This document shows positions 13,901 to 26,460 of a stretch of 64,000 nucleotides of DNA, piece after piece. How positions within the stretch are numbered: position 1 is the stretch's first letter; each line of letters starts with the position of its first letter. The position numbers and the translations under genes were made by a program. The notes under the pieces are model-generated. The model worked only from the letters and a program-made list of their open reading frames with translations, had not been told where the DNA came from and did not search any database. The stretch comes from Aphis gossypii (Eukaryota > Arthropoda > Insecta > Hemiptera > Aphididae), in assembly GCF_020184175.1 (NCBI RefSeq), contig NC_065530.1:61233260-61297259 (forward strand), given 5' to 3'.

Positions 13901-15589
13901 GATATGTATCTTAGGGTTTCATGATCATGACAGAAGTAAAATAAACCTTAATTTATACCGTGGTCACTACCCCCAAAACATTGTTTTCCCCCTTGGTAGC
14001 AATACATACAGATTCGTCGCAAAATCAATCTAATCAATTGAATTTCGTTGAAATACGAAGTTAACAGGATATACATTTAACTTATTTGCTGTGGTATAAG
14101 AATACGGATGCACACTGGCACACTGGAACGATGTGAGCCCTGTAATATACTATATATAAAGATATATATAGAAATGTGTTCGTGTGTTTGCGCCCACGTG
14201 TGTGTGTATGTGTAACTGAAAATGAATTATTGAAAGTCCAACTTTCAGTTACCGAATACGTTAGTGTTGTAGTAAGTAAACAGATGTGATGTAGAAATAA
14301 ATATATAAAAAAACACCGGGAAAAGAGACAAAACCAATAAATGTCTGGACCAATATAATCAAAATATGTACAAGCCAAGCTAAAAGTTTTAGGTTTGTTC
14401 AAAGTTCAAACAAACATGACCACAAAGTTTCATCGGTTCATGCATAATATATTATTACGTACGGGAGGTTAGGGTTTCCTTTGAAATTGCTAGACTTAGC
14501 CGTTATGTTTATTTTTCCCATGATTATTATTTTTTGCTATTTTACCATAAATATAAATTGACTTTTTTGTTAGTCTTAAAATCGTTTATTTTATAGGATA
14601 AGAAAAAAAAAATTATTTTCCCTTGAATGTATTATTTTGTTTGTTGGATCGGATATTTAAAGAACATGTAAAATATCAACATAAATACTAAGTTGGTGTA
14701 TTATATTCTATAGCATCATATAATGTATGCTAACTTATTGAGGTCTGAAACAATTTTCAAGTATATATTAGATTTAGATGCGAGTGCTGCGTTTGGGTTC
14801 AAACGTACGTAATAACATAAACAAGCCAATCTTATTACGAGACACGCCGTAGAAATGTGTAGAATAATAATCATGATTTATTTGATGTATAATACTAGAG
14901 TGTATTATGTCATAATATATAAATGTCCGTAGAAAAATATAATTTATATTTATTTAGAAAAATTATTTCATTTGTTTGATGGACCATTGTACGTAGATGG
15001 GATTTAATATATAATAGCGCCAGTATAATTTTATTAGGTATGTTGTTATGGACGAGTAACCGAAAAGAGACTTTTACAGGCTTCAGGCGACCATATAATA
15101 TTTTAACGATGATCTTAGAGTTTGATAAAACAGAATCGAAGAAAAGTAATTTACCCTTCGACCTGATGTAGACGAATGTTTATTGTTTCGAATCGAAATG
15201 GTTTATAATATGTTTTATTAGTCATAAAACTCGCTAGTTATAACTAGTTAAGTTATAACATATATACAGTGGTTGGCATATTCTGTACCATAACTAGGAC
15301 AATACGCCATAAAAACCAAAAATGAGGTTATTTTTAATTTTCAATATTATGTTCTATTGCTTAATATGGTTCCTCAACTACTGTTATTATTATTAATTTT
15401 TAGTTGGAATTTTTGTTAGGTATTAATGTATTACCCCTATAATGACCGATGTAATTAAAATAATTACGTAAACTTAATATTAATTTCGTTGATACATTTT
15501 TTTTAATCGTAATTTTAAAAACATAATATTATTATAATATATAAATTATTGTTTTTGCGTACAGTATAGCAAATGTCAAGTAGCTCATA

Positions 15590-15591
<2 letters not shown>

Positions 15592-15623
<32 letters not shown>
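15592..15623. repeat. (TTA)10 microsatellite
   Basis: Ten uninterrupted TTA units. Confidence 0.92.
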
Positions 15624-15624
<1 letters not shown>

Positions 15625-17092
15625 TGACAGTACATTCAATGTAAACATTGTTGTTTAAAATGTTAATAATTGTAATTTGTGAATAGCAGTTTAATATAGG
15701 CTCAGTCGGTTAATGGTTCTACAATAAAAAACACTGTGCAATAGTACGATTTGTGACAAGGACAATTATACTGCAATAATTGTGTTATGTTATATGTACG
15801 TCCGTACAATGATAGTATAATATATAACATTAATAGTGAGGTTTAGAGTTTAATACTGCAATTACATTTTAACGGGATGAAGATATATTATATAGTATTT
15901 ACTATTTAATTGAATTTGTCATTGCGGTATGGAGCAGAGCAACATGGGATTTGAGATATTTTCATTCGTATTATACTTACAGAATTAAAACCAGCTTTAA
16001 CTTTTTGCGTCTAAGTTTATATTTAATATATAGTATTTCTTTTTTTTATTTTAACTGGAAACTGTGGTAATATAGTATTATGTTTTTTGTATTATGTACT
16101 ATATATTATTATTATTATTGGATCGTGTTCTTCGAATAAGAAAAAAATCATTAGAGTTGTTATTTTGTAACATTGGTCCATATTATTTTTCAACTAATAT
16201 TATTATTTTATTTCTATTTTCAATTAAAATAATTATCTTCAATCGTCATATTAATTAAAAATGTATATTATGCAATATGCAATATATACATACATACATG
16301 TTATATTATTTAATATAATAATCATTGTTTATTGATTAAAATATTATAAAAAATATTTAATTAATTTTCCTCGTTTTAATTGTTTTACTAAAATATTATT
16401 TTTTAGAAAATACGAAGATTTAAAATGACCAAATACGGCGTTATAATATAGCGACATCTCATTGCAGACACATGAATTGCCTTTAGTCATTGTATACGGC
16501 GCTCGTGTTATTTATATTATTCTGTTTTGAATGATTTTGTTAAAAAAGGAGCAGTGAAGAACCGACAAAACGTTAAAATAGATGTCAACGATCTTCAATT
16601 CTTTAAAAATAATTCAAATGTCGTATTTGTTGAAAATAATTCAAGAGTTAATCAATTATAACATGCAAAGTAATACTCGCTCATTATAAAATATTATCGC
16701 ATCTTGTAAATCATAATGTTATGATGTACACAATGGGCGTTGGAATTATTTATAGTGATAAGTTCGACCGTTTTTCTGTCTACTCGAGTGTTAACGTCAT
16801 CTGCCCACAATAATACGCAACAATACATTTAGTATAATTTATTGTTTTCACGACGTGTAGTATTTTGTCCGAATGTAGTTTACTTCCAGAGTAGCGAGAA
16901 AGATTTCGCGAGCGTCGAACAACGTTGATGATAATACGTTTCTCCGCTAGATGTCGGGCTACTATTCGTACGCGGTAAAAACTATACGATAATTTAATAA
17001 TATTAATTATATTGCTTCCATTAAACGGGAGAGTGGAATGTAGTTGATTTTCGTCGATGATAATGACCCATATACAAAACTATAAATACAAT

Positions 17093-17108
17093 ACACACAC
17101 ACACACAC
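17093..17108. repeat. (AC)8 microsatellite
   Basis: Eight AC units. Similar AC/GT tracts occur at about 11.91, 53.70, 61.00 and 61.39 kb. Confidence 0.9.
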
Positions 17109-19460
17109 GTTTTTGCACTTAACCGTTTCCTTTTGTTGTTAGAGTTTCTTGGCGGAAAACCTTTTTCTATAACGATGAAATTACTATAATGTATTATTGT
17201 ACAGAGGAAGTAATTTTGGAAGTCAATTCTGAAAAAAGCTTACTCTTACAATAGTGTTTTATTGAAACTGCGCTGTTTTATATAATTATTACATGATTAT
17301 TCGAAATTATTTTGTCAAAACAACATTTTAATGATAAACTTCAATAATCTGAGAGCAATGATAAATCACTAAATTTAAAAAATAAATAAACATAGCAACA
17401 CTTTGATAGTTTTTCTGTTATACAATTTCTCTCACGAAAATGCCTACAAGACATGTATTGATAAAAAATCAACATTGATCGATTGACGTAAGTTTTTTTA
17501 ATTTACGGTTTGTAATAATAAACCACAATTTGCAAGATCGAGAAATTCGTCGAAAATATGACCTCCTCTCAGTAGTCATTACCCACCATCAATTAACATA
17601 AATAAATATGAATTTTAATTTAATAATAATTATTAATGTAAATATCTCTGATATTTGACACTAGTTGTATATAGGCCACAGGGAATCCTACTTCCGCTAC
17701 AAAAAAAAAAAAATGTATTCCTAGAAAATAGAAATATTAAATGATAAATAAAAAATCATTAAATAAATATTAATGACAGTAATAAATAATATGTGCTCTT
17801 CATCAGAATCTAAGACAACGACGTGAATAATATTAAATTTGCTGGAAATGGTCTCTATAATAAATTTCCCTCGGCGGTCGCACAACCATCAGTATGTTTC
17901 TCGTACTTTTGTAAGCTCACTATTTTTTCACAAAAATATACGAAAAGAAAACACAATAAGAAAATTATAGCAATATTTTATCTACACGTTCAGTAAATTT
18001 CCGACAATTTTCTTACGGGAAATCCACATCAACAATAATATTATTATGTATACCCACAACGTATATCGTACACACCGACACTGCAACATAAGGCGAGCCC
18101 GTCGTATTTCATTTGTGGTTGTGTTATATTTAATACATATATATTATATTATAAACTCGAAGGTATTTTATTATTTACGTAGGTGGATTACGTACTCAGG
18201 CTGCGGACGGTATTATAATAATATTATTTTCGTGCGCGTGTAGTAGAACGTCTCGAGATAATTAAGAAATAAATCTGCTTCGCAGCAAACCAGTTTGAGG
18301 GGGACATTGTACTATATATAACATAATCCGCCTGTTTTTGGTGTTGCCATCACATAATATGATCGAAATATTTTTACTTAACCGACGACTTAACGACAAC
18401 CCAATGACTTATTAATAATATAATGATCCTTTTTTTATTATTACTATTGTTCTTTGAACAAACCTCTTAGGATTCTTAGGCGTCACTAAACGCTTAATCG
18501 TTGTTATATTATATAGTATTAAAATAACACAACAAGAGCTGCACATTAATATCATTATCTATTGGTTTTATTGAGATAATCCTCGATAATTGAGGATATT
18601 GGGTTTTAAATTAAAAGCATAATATTAATAACCATTACATAATTCAAATGTTAAAAACCATTTATAGTACTATGTAGTACTTATGTAGAGACTTAATTAA
18701 ATTTAAACAAGTTGAATATTCGTATGAATATAATGATTTGTTATTACTTGTCCCACTGGTTGAAGGATTCGGACAGGATGTTAAAATATTGGCTTGACGC
18801 CTATACTTATTGTAGGTGTGGCATTCGGTTAAACGATGTTTTTACCGTCAGGCGAATACCGCAATCGATTTAAAATATTTACCGGTGTCATTTGACTAAA
18901 TAGTGTATATATTATTATTAGGGTTGTTATGGTGCAACTGCAATGCACGTGCGTCACGATATGACGTTATAAATATGATAAATATAATATAATATTTGTT
19001 TTAAATAACTATATTATTCACACAAAGCCGATCAATTGACGAGTGAAAAGTTTGAACGCGTAAATAAATATTTACTCGAGACATTGGTTTTTGATTTTGC
19101 GATGAAGCAGTGGCGTTATAAAATTAAATATTTGTCTGAGTCAAATGACGAAACGGATATTCGATTGAAAAACTTGGCAGTATGAGATAAAATATATTAA
19201 AAAAAAATAATAAATACGCGGGATATTAGACAGGGAGTATCGACAAAGGTTAAATAAAAAAGTATAATATATCTGTTTTTGTACGTATAAGTCGTAGAAA
19301 AATGAAAATTGAAAATGTCACGAACTATAATAAAACATAATATAATTGGTTAATAAACGATTACGATTAAAAGAAATATATGTATACGTGTAATATCATT
19401 ATCATTAAACTCGGCACGAATTTTTAACTGTTTTTAAGTCCGTTTTCTCTTTCTTTTCAG

Positions 19461-19505
19461 GAAAACGGGACACCCTTCGAAGCCAATAAACCAAACAAAA
19501 CTTCG
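19461..19505 (+). other. Possible 45-nt internal exon
   Basis: A strong pyrimidine tract ending in TTTCTTTTCAG at 19,460 is followed by 45 bases and then a GTAATT donor at 19,506. The exon contains no ATG. Its GC content and codon-third-position pattern differ from the AT-rich flanks. Read in phase 0 it gives 15 residues (Glu-Asn-Gly-Thr-Pro at the start, Asn-Lys-Thr-Ser at the end) without a stop, and the same frame stays open past the donor to a TAA at 19,560-19,562. It could therefore be a cassette microexon, an untranslated leader exon or a short terminal coding exon. I cannot assign a gene. Confidence 0.3.
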
Positions 19506-19559
19506 GTAATTATACGCGTGTGGTTTTCCGACCGGTCGGAATTCGTACGACGACCCGTT

Positions 19560-22500
19560 TAAAGCTGCAGCAGCTTATGATGTAATAGGCACGTTTAATA
19601 GTATTATTATTTTACACGCATTTTCGCCGATGCTCCGAACGGATAATGACGTTGCAAAACCATGTGAGATAACTACCCACACTGCATATTTCATTATACC
19701 ATTATGTTTTACGTACTTACATTTATCGTTCTGTAACGTGCACATGAAATCTTTGCAAGCGAAACGCTCACGGTACACACGCGTGTTAGATTATTATTAC
19801 GATCGCGGGCGCACCTAACTGCGGGAACCAAAAAAAAAAAAAAAAAACTGAACACATTTTAATGATATGTTTGACGCTACGTCCAACGTCCATAACTTAA
19901 TGTTCTGTGTATTAAAATAATAAGATGTTTTTTTTTCTCGGTAGTACGTAATATTATTGGAAAATAATATTATATTAATGCATTTTGGTTTGTTACGAAA
20001 AACAATATAATAATATGCGTTTCCGTTGCTTTCAAATTATCTACCAAATGAATGGTTTGCGATGATACCAATTATTTAATTTTAATAACGACGTTGGCCT
20101 ATTATAACATAGGTGTGCGATTTAACCAGAACATTAACAGACAGTTTATATACGAATCTCAGTTTCGAATACTATGACGGCAAACGTATACCTATAAGAA
20201 ATAAATTGTTTATTTGAAATTAAATTAATCTCGTCAGATTTTTTTATTATCGAGTGGGAACATTTAACGGTTCTTATTCATTATACAATATACATGTTTA
20301 CTTTTTATTTTTATACATATTATTATTATTATGTACCTACGTTAAGAATGCACGTTTTATTTTTAACTCATGAGAATTTATTCACGGTAATGTGTAGGTA
20401 CCTACCTGACATGCCAAACATTATAAAGTAAAACAAATATTATTATTATTACTTTTTTTTTAATATAATATTTAATAGTATAGATTTTCTGATCAATTCA
20501 TAAGAAATTTTAATTACTACTTCGTTTAAAACTTTATTGATATAAACTTTGTGGACAATATAGTTTGTCTTCATTAAATGCATTGATTATTTTTTCAATT
20601 TTAAAACCATTTGATGATAGATATATTTATTTATTAATATGATTAATAATGAATTCTAATAAACTTACTAAGGTCCTTAATTTTAAGAATTCCTATTATG
20701 AACGCACTGTAAACAAATAACGACGGAGTAAAATTTAAATTATTATAATATATTATATCTACTTCGTGACTCGTGGCTTTTAATTGACCAATCAAATTCA
20801 TAACATATTAGTACGCACACTCAATTAGTTCATGGTTATTTCAATATTCTATTATTGAATTATTTTGATAACCAATTGCAATAAAAAAAAAAAAAATTCG
20901 TACAATATGCGCACCGTTATTAATAATATTAGTATCTTCTGCACGGTATCGTACAATATCATTTGCTAAGACTGCAGAGGTCTACGCGTAGATATCTATT
21001 ACATATACACATTTCGTGTAACTTTTATTCAACCCATTGATAGGACCATAATATTATAATATATGAACAGTTTAATTTTAAATATTATATTTAATAATAC
21101 GGAGCAAACGACTGAAATTCTTGAATACCAACGACCATTTAAAAATAGAAAAAAAATAATATATTGCACGACTTCAACGGTTATATAGTATTACAACCGT
21201 CAAACAATTTATGCACGTATAATGTTTTGCTGGATAGAACCCGAGGCGCATATAAATTTATTTTGTTTTTTACTCGCTCTGCTGTTTTCAATAATTTGAA
21301 GTCTATAATATAAAATATTATGTTTCCACGGGTAGCACAATATTAGGTATAGCTCTGCTATAATATTTCTTGACCCGATTATTTTCAAATGTTACACTTG
21401 AACGCTTACGAGTAATTAATTAATTTTTCTATTAACTTCCGTCAAGCGAGTATTAAAAAAAATAATAATAATTTGTTTGACTTAAATTTCAAATTAATAG
21501 ACCCACCCACTAAAAATTCAATTGATCATGGTGACGGTTTTTTGAATTTATAATATTACCCCTATAATACATATCAATCACATAAGACAATAATAAAGAT
21601 ATTTAACATTAAATCATTAAATAGTACGAATTTCATTTTATATTTTGATTAGATTCCAGTAAGATCTTATTTCATAAAATGTTGATTTTTTTTTATTAAA
21701 GATATATTACATAATATATGAATATAGTATGACAAAAATTATCTTCACAGTATATAATATTTATCCTAATTGGACTGATTTATACTGAATAGCTTACATC
21801 CAAAAGTTGTCGGTAAAAATGGTTTCCCTAGGGAAAATATCGATTGCTTTAATTAATTAAAGCTAAACATGAAGTGTTCATAAAGTTGAACCTAACCTTT
21901 GGAATTATATAATAATAAATAATAATATTGTAGTGCTGTACGGCGTAACGTATAGGCAATTGAGGTATATTAGTGAAGTTCTAAAGATAATAAATTTAAT
22001 AAATTTATAGACTAATTATACTCACTGTACCTATGTGTTTATATTTATTCTTGTTGTGTTATTAATTATTATTAGAAAGTAGAGAATAACTTCTAATTTA
22101 TAGTTGCTAAAAGTGAAATATTATTAACTATCTATATATATTTAAGGATTTATAATGACTAACAGAATCCATATAAAGGAGTCTTAACAGTAATAAGTAG
22201 ACTTAGAATTTTGGCAGACCTACCTTTGTTTCATATTATAAGTACGCACTAAGATAGGATTTAGCAAATTGCACATTTAAAAGGGATCTTTTACATGGAT
22301 TTTTTTGTGATTTCCAAGTAGGTAAATGTCTGATATTTTTACCACTTCAGTAATAATTTTATATTAGAAATATTAAATAATCACTAAATAATATACGTTT
22401 CATTATCTAAATTTAATTATAAAAAAGATAATTCATTTTTTTTTTTTTAATCTCTATATTATCATTTATTACTCACATTTCCAAAATGTTTGGATTAATT

Positions 22501-24030
22501 TTAAGCAATATTAATTATACCACAAATGACAAACTCATTCACGTTAACAAGTCTAACACTATCACCGTGCATTGCCTTTTAATAAAAATCTATCTTAGTT
22601 AAATAAGATTTGCCTAACCTCAAACTCCAGTAAATTTAAATTTTACAGATATTTACAGCTTCCAGTACTACAATTATTATTTATTCAATATAATAAATAA
22701 ATATATTATGTCGAGAGCAATGTGAATACTTTGATTCTGTCAAATTAATTTTCGTTGTTCAGATTTTCATAAAATCTAATAGTTGACAGTTGCCGTGCCT
22801 TTGTAGTCGATTTTTTAATGTTTGATTTCTTTGGTAGAATTTCACATAGTTCTCAGTGATATGACCAAAGATAGTTAAGTTATGTGTGACATAAATTTCT
22901 TCTATATTTCCGAAGTATCAACTTGAAATAGATATATTATATTCATATTCCTTAGTACTACTTTTTAATAATAATTAATAAACATTTTTTTCGTGCGTAT
23001 ACCACTATTATAAGGTCATCCATAAATTAAAAAAAAATACTTAATTAGTGTGTGGATATATTAAATTAAAATAGTTTTTGGAATCGTATCAAAGGATTTC
23101 AACAACTATAAGCCTTCACAAGTCCATTTTATAAAAAAACATCAATAGCCAGTACAGTAGTTATTGAGTATATTAATTTCGTGTACCTATACCAACAACC
23201 ATTTTTATTAATATAGATAGATGTATACCATCATAAATGTACTTACTTATATAATACTGATATGATATGTACTTATAATACTGGTATGTACTATGTAGAT
23301 CCCAAAATAACTGTTGATTTAAAAATTACTATAGATGCAGTCTATAATATTATGAACTTTGTAATAATTTAATAATTTAATTTAATAATCAAATAATACG
23401 ACCGTTACTCGTTTAAATAATTAAAATTGTACAATATTCGTAAATTCGCATTATTATAAATAGCAAAGTGGCCCACCAACGCAATATTTTTCGTCGTATT
23501 GTACCATTTTGCTAAGTGAGTAGACAATAACAAATCTACAAGAAGTTAAAAACATCGAGAATGACAATCAAACCTACAGATTATATAATATGTTATAATA
23601 TAGATTATCTTAATATTATTGAGAAAAAATATTACCTTGTCGAGAATCATATTACCAATGACACGCAAAATATTATGTAGAGCGAAAATCATACGCTTAT
23701 TATTTAGTGAATATCATAATAGTGTAATATTGAACTGATCGACTGATAAAAAAAAGTTAAGATAAAAAAAAGTAACAGACCATGAAAGAAAGTCTGTGAT
23801 ATTCGTGTGTGAGTACAAACGAATACGTTTCGGGCCCGGCTGATTGCTATGTCAAGACTAGATATTATTTTCCACGTGGTGTTTAGACGCCACTGTTATT
23901 CTTAGTTTTTAGCAAGGAAATAATGTGTATTACTCTAACCATCATAAATTATAAGTCAAAATATTTTTCGTGTGTAAGTGCTATAGAATAGATAATAAAA
24001 TGCAATATCGTGTTTTATAGTAACAATGGC
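19560..24030. other. Gene-free stretch downstream of the cuticle gene
   Basis: A CpG-richer shoulder (to about 19.83 kb) passes into AT-rich DNA. It contains the perfect palindrome GTAGGTACCTAC at 20,394-20,405 and TTTCCCTAGGGAAA at 21,823-21,836. No other gene or RNA is recognisable. Confidence 0.55.
21823..21836. repeat. 14-bp perfect palindrome
   Basis: TTTCCCTAGGGAAA is identical on both strands. No transposon arms are seen around it; it may be a chance palindrome or a dimeric protein site. Confidence 0.5.
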
Positions 24031-24036
24031 GAATGT

Positions 24037-24042
24037 TTTATT
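24037..24042 (-). terminator. AATAAA poly(A) signal of the cuticle gene
   Basis: TTTATT on the plus strand reads AATAAA on the minus strand, about 110 bases past the stop codon of the RR-2 gene, giving a short 3' untranslated region of normal insect size. I saw no better placed signal between it and the stop. Confidence 0.6.
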
Positions 24043-24152
24043 CATCAGAAAAAAAAATGTACATGCAGTGTAAAACAAATAACCCGTAGCATTAACTACG
24101 CGAAAGTTTGGTAACACATTTCTCCGTATAGTTGGTAGTTTTATAACATATT

Positions 24153-25417
24153 TCAGTAAAACTTGTGCAACAAATGTTCGTAAGACGGCTGAAGTGATTC
24201 GTGATGATGGTAGTCCGCGGTATCGGAGTACTCGCTGTGGTGGTGAGGTGCTTCGATCTTCTTGACAACTGCGTTGAAACCGTGTTCGTGGTCAGCTGTG
24301 TATTCGACCACGCGGGTGGAACCGTCGGGTTCCACGAGACTGTACGATCCTTTGACGTTACCGTGACCGTCACTAATCTCGTGTTGACTCTTGATGTCAT
24401 GCGTGTGAAGATCTTTTACACCGTACTCGAAATGATATGGTTTAGGTGCGTGATCGTAGTGGTCGTCATCGTAACTTTTGTACTCAATTGGTGGATAAGC
24501 AAAAGCCAAGTGCCCGAACAAAGCGACAAACATTATGAACTGGAATGTTCAACAATACGTTTTTATCAATGTGATAATATTATAACATTATAATTTGTAC
24601 ACAATATAATATACAAGTGTACTGTGCGATGATAAATATTATATTGTTCGTAAAGTTAAGTCAATTGTATTCAACCATACCTAACCACCGATTGTTTAAA
24701 TCAGAATCTCAATAGTTGAAATCATGTAATTTAATTGTTACAGGTTTAATATTGTACAAAATAGTGTTATTTATTATTATGAGATTTTACTATATTATTT
24801 TTGTGTTTATTAAATATTGTTTGGTTCTATTAATCTATACATAATTATTATATATATAAATTAATGTCTGTCTGTCCTTTATGCATTCCTAAACCGTTCA
24901 ACCGATTGTGAATAAATTTGATAATTTTGTACAGAGATAGATTATAGTTCTGAGAAGAAGATAGGCTAATTTTAAAAGGGAAAGGTCCAATCCAGGAAGG
25001 TGCTCAAGAAGGATTTAGAGACTTACGATGGATATTTTTGCTTGTAAATCGTTGCTATTAGTCCATAATAATAATAATAACAATAATAATAAATAGTTGT
25101 AATGAAAATTATTGTGAAAAAAATTATTATCACTGAAAGAATAGAAAAACGTCTTTGATAGTTGTTTATTTTTATTTAATTGTTTTTCAGCTATTATAAA
25201 ATAAAACATAGTATTGACATAGAGTTTTCATTGTTAATTTTTCAATGGGCACTATAAGTGCACGGGGAATAGCTAGTATTACATAAAATTAATACGTATA
25301 CATATCATATAGTAAAATATTGTCAAAATTAAAATACTAATTGTATTTATTTAAAATAAGTAAAAAATATATTAATGTAGGTATAGGTGTATAATTTAAT
25401 CTTACCTTAGTAACCAT
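24153..25417 (-). CDS. RR-2 cuticle protein, two coding exons
   Basis: Coding exons are 25,406-25,417 (ATG plus three codons) and 24,153-24,539, joined in phase 0 to give 132 residues. Residues 1-18 form a signal peptide ending AFA before YPP. Residues about 36-98 are a chitin_bind_4 domain of the RR-2 class: KPYHFEYGVKD, then KSQHE, VKGSYSL, EPDG, VVEYTAD and GFNAVV. The spacing G68-x8-G77-x6-Y84-x-A86 and G91-F92 matches the Rebers-Riddiford consensus. The tail is His-, Ser- and Tyr-rich and ends HLLHKFY. Family knowledge: these proteins are secreted by epidermal cells, bind chitin and are typical of stiff cuticle. The intron cutting the signal sequence after four codons is a common insect cuticle-gene layout. 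Oddities: HTHD replaces the usual HTGD, and 17 of 114 mature residues are histidine. It stands alone, whereas RR-2 genes often cluster. The family call is very sure; the first exon is well supported by splice sites, reading frame and promoter. Confidence 0.93.
24540..25405 (-). other. Phase-0 intron of the RR-2 gene
   Basis: An 866-base intron. The donor is AAG/GTAAGATT (GT at 25,405-25,404) and the acceptor is CATTCCAG/TTC (AG at 24,541-24,540). It holds a TAA microsatellite (about 25,065-25,090) and a second GTAAGT on the same strand at 25,026-25,021. Joining the two exons restores a continuous hydrophobic signal core, which the second exon alone lacks in full. Confidence 0.85.
25065..25090. 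repeat. (ATA)n microsatellite in the RR-2 intron
   Basis: An interrupted ATA/CAA tract that produces an artefactual poly-Leu frame on the minus strand. Confidence 0.85.
25406..25417 (-). other. First coding exon of the RR-2 gene (MVTK)
   Basis: Twelve coding bases, ATG GTT ACT AAG, directly followed on the minus strand by GTAAGATT. The ATG context is TTCAAA/ATG, with A at -3. No other ATG lies between the predicted start of transcription and this one, so it is the first possible start. The four residues complete the n-region of the signal peptide, with Lys4 before the hydrophobic core FIMFVALF. Confidence 0.85.
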
Positions 25418-25497
25418 TTTGAATGTGTAGTAGGTACGTTACACTATTACAAACGTTAACTTTCAAAATAAATTTGTTTTCACAAAAAAATAAGAAC

Positions 25498-25534
25498 ACT
25501 GATGATTATTGGAACATTGTTTACGGTATTTATA
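25498..25534 (-). promoter_or_regulatory. TATA box and initiator of the RR-2 gene
   Basis: On the minus strand a TATAAATA box (25,534-25,527) is followed by an initiator TCAGT (25,502-25,498). The first T of the TATA box is 34 bases upstream of the initiator A (25,500), within the normal insect spacing. This predicts an 83-base 5' leader with no upstream ATG before the start codon at 25,417. TATA-plus-Inr promoters are common in stage-switched cuticle genes. Confidence 0.65.
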
Positions 25535-25539
25535 CTCTA

Positions 25540-26440
25540 GAACATTGAAGTCCCTACTATATTAGATTGTTCGCGTTGATAAATTAAGTAAAAAATGAAT
25601 CTAGTTACATCAGCTCATTAAAAAATAATTATTATTTTATGCGAAATACCCATCTTCTTATTTATTAGGTAGTATAAATATTATTGCATAATTAATTGTT
25701 TTTCCAACTAAAAAATAAAATAAAATGTTACGAAAAATGTGAGCATACGTATAATATTATGTATTAAAATATAATATGTTACGTTACGACTTATGGTGTA
25801 TAATATAACAGTATACCTACCTAACGCATAACCTAATTATTTAGAGTTATAGAAATGTTTGAAAATAATTAAAATAAGATGTATTATTAAATTTCAATAG
25901 TTTTGTAATATGTACTTGCCTTTTATAAATTATGTCAAATAATTTTAACTTATTTTTGATTTTATAAAAAAGGTTTATCCTAGTTTTAGGTGTTTAAATT
26001 GATGAATTTTCTTATAAACTAAATTATAAATTTTTATTTATTTCTAATACCTTTTTGGGAGCCGTAAAAGTAATTTAATATATCATTTTTGTATGATGGT
26101 TACTTGATTAATGTGATATTGTGACATGCATAAATAAGTATTATTTTTATTCTATAAATTATTTTAGTTTAAAGTTTAAACAGACTTTCTAGTAATTGTG
26201 TTAAATAAAATTATCTGATACATTTTAGCATAGGTGTTTAAATTACATGTCACACCTACATGAGGACTCAAGGAAAAACTGTTTTATCGCAGCACAGTTG
26301 GTTGACGATTTTGAGTAGGTATATTTTGTACGTTCTATCCAAGTTTTTACACGGTGCAAGGGGCAAATTCTAAATAAATTGGTCCTGTTTACCATGTGGA
26401 CACATATTGTACATGTTATCCACACGAACACAAATTACAC
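25540..26440. other. Upstream region of the RR-2 gene, no gene seen
   Basis: AT-rich sequence between the cuticle promoter and the retroelement remnant. Stage-specific enhancers would be expected here, but no motif is clear enough to name. Confidence 0.45.
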
Positions 26441-26460
26441 ATTTTTTTATTCGAATTCGC

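Larger units (their letters stand above)
10931..19440. other. Long gene-free stretch
   Basis: Mixed AT-rich DNA with CpG-richer patches at about 12.1-12.3, 16.85-17.17 and 17.82-18.3 kb. It holds microsatellites and small palindromes, for example CATCGGT and ACCGATG arms at 13,048-13,063 and a CTAGTTATAACTAG palindrome at 15,234-15,247. A minus-strand frame at about 17.02-17.23 kb is open for roughly 70 codons behind a TTTTTTCAG acceptor-like site but has no homology I recognise. If the leader-exon model is right, much of this is intron. Confidence 0.5.

Noticed and set aside
14082..14402. Minus-strand 106-codon frame
   Set aside because: His/Thr and Tyr/Ile runs come from GT and TA tracts; no domain or promoter.
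17023..17232. Minus-strand open stretch of about 70 codons behind TTTTTTCAG
   Set aside because: Includes a GT microsatellite coding Cys-Val repeats, has no donor and no family match; chance is likely.
24092..24593. Long frames overlapping the RR-2 exon (102 codons on the same strand, 130 codons antisense)
   Set aside because: They are shadows of the real coding exon, which keeps the frame open in other registers; their proteins match no domain.
25015..25209. Minus-strand 64-codon frame in the RR-2 intron ending at a GTAAGT site
   Set aside because: It is low-complexity poly-Leu from a TAA repeat, and the restored RR-2 signal peptide needs no extra exon.
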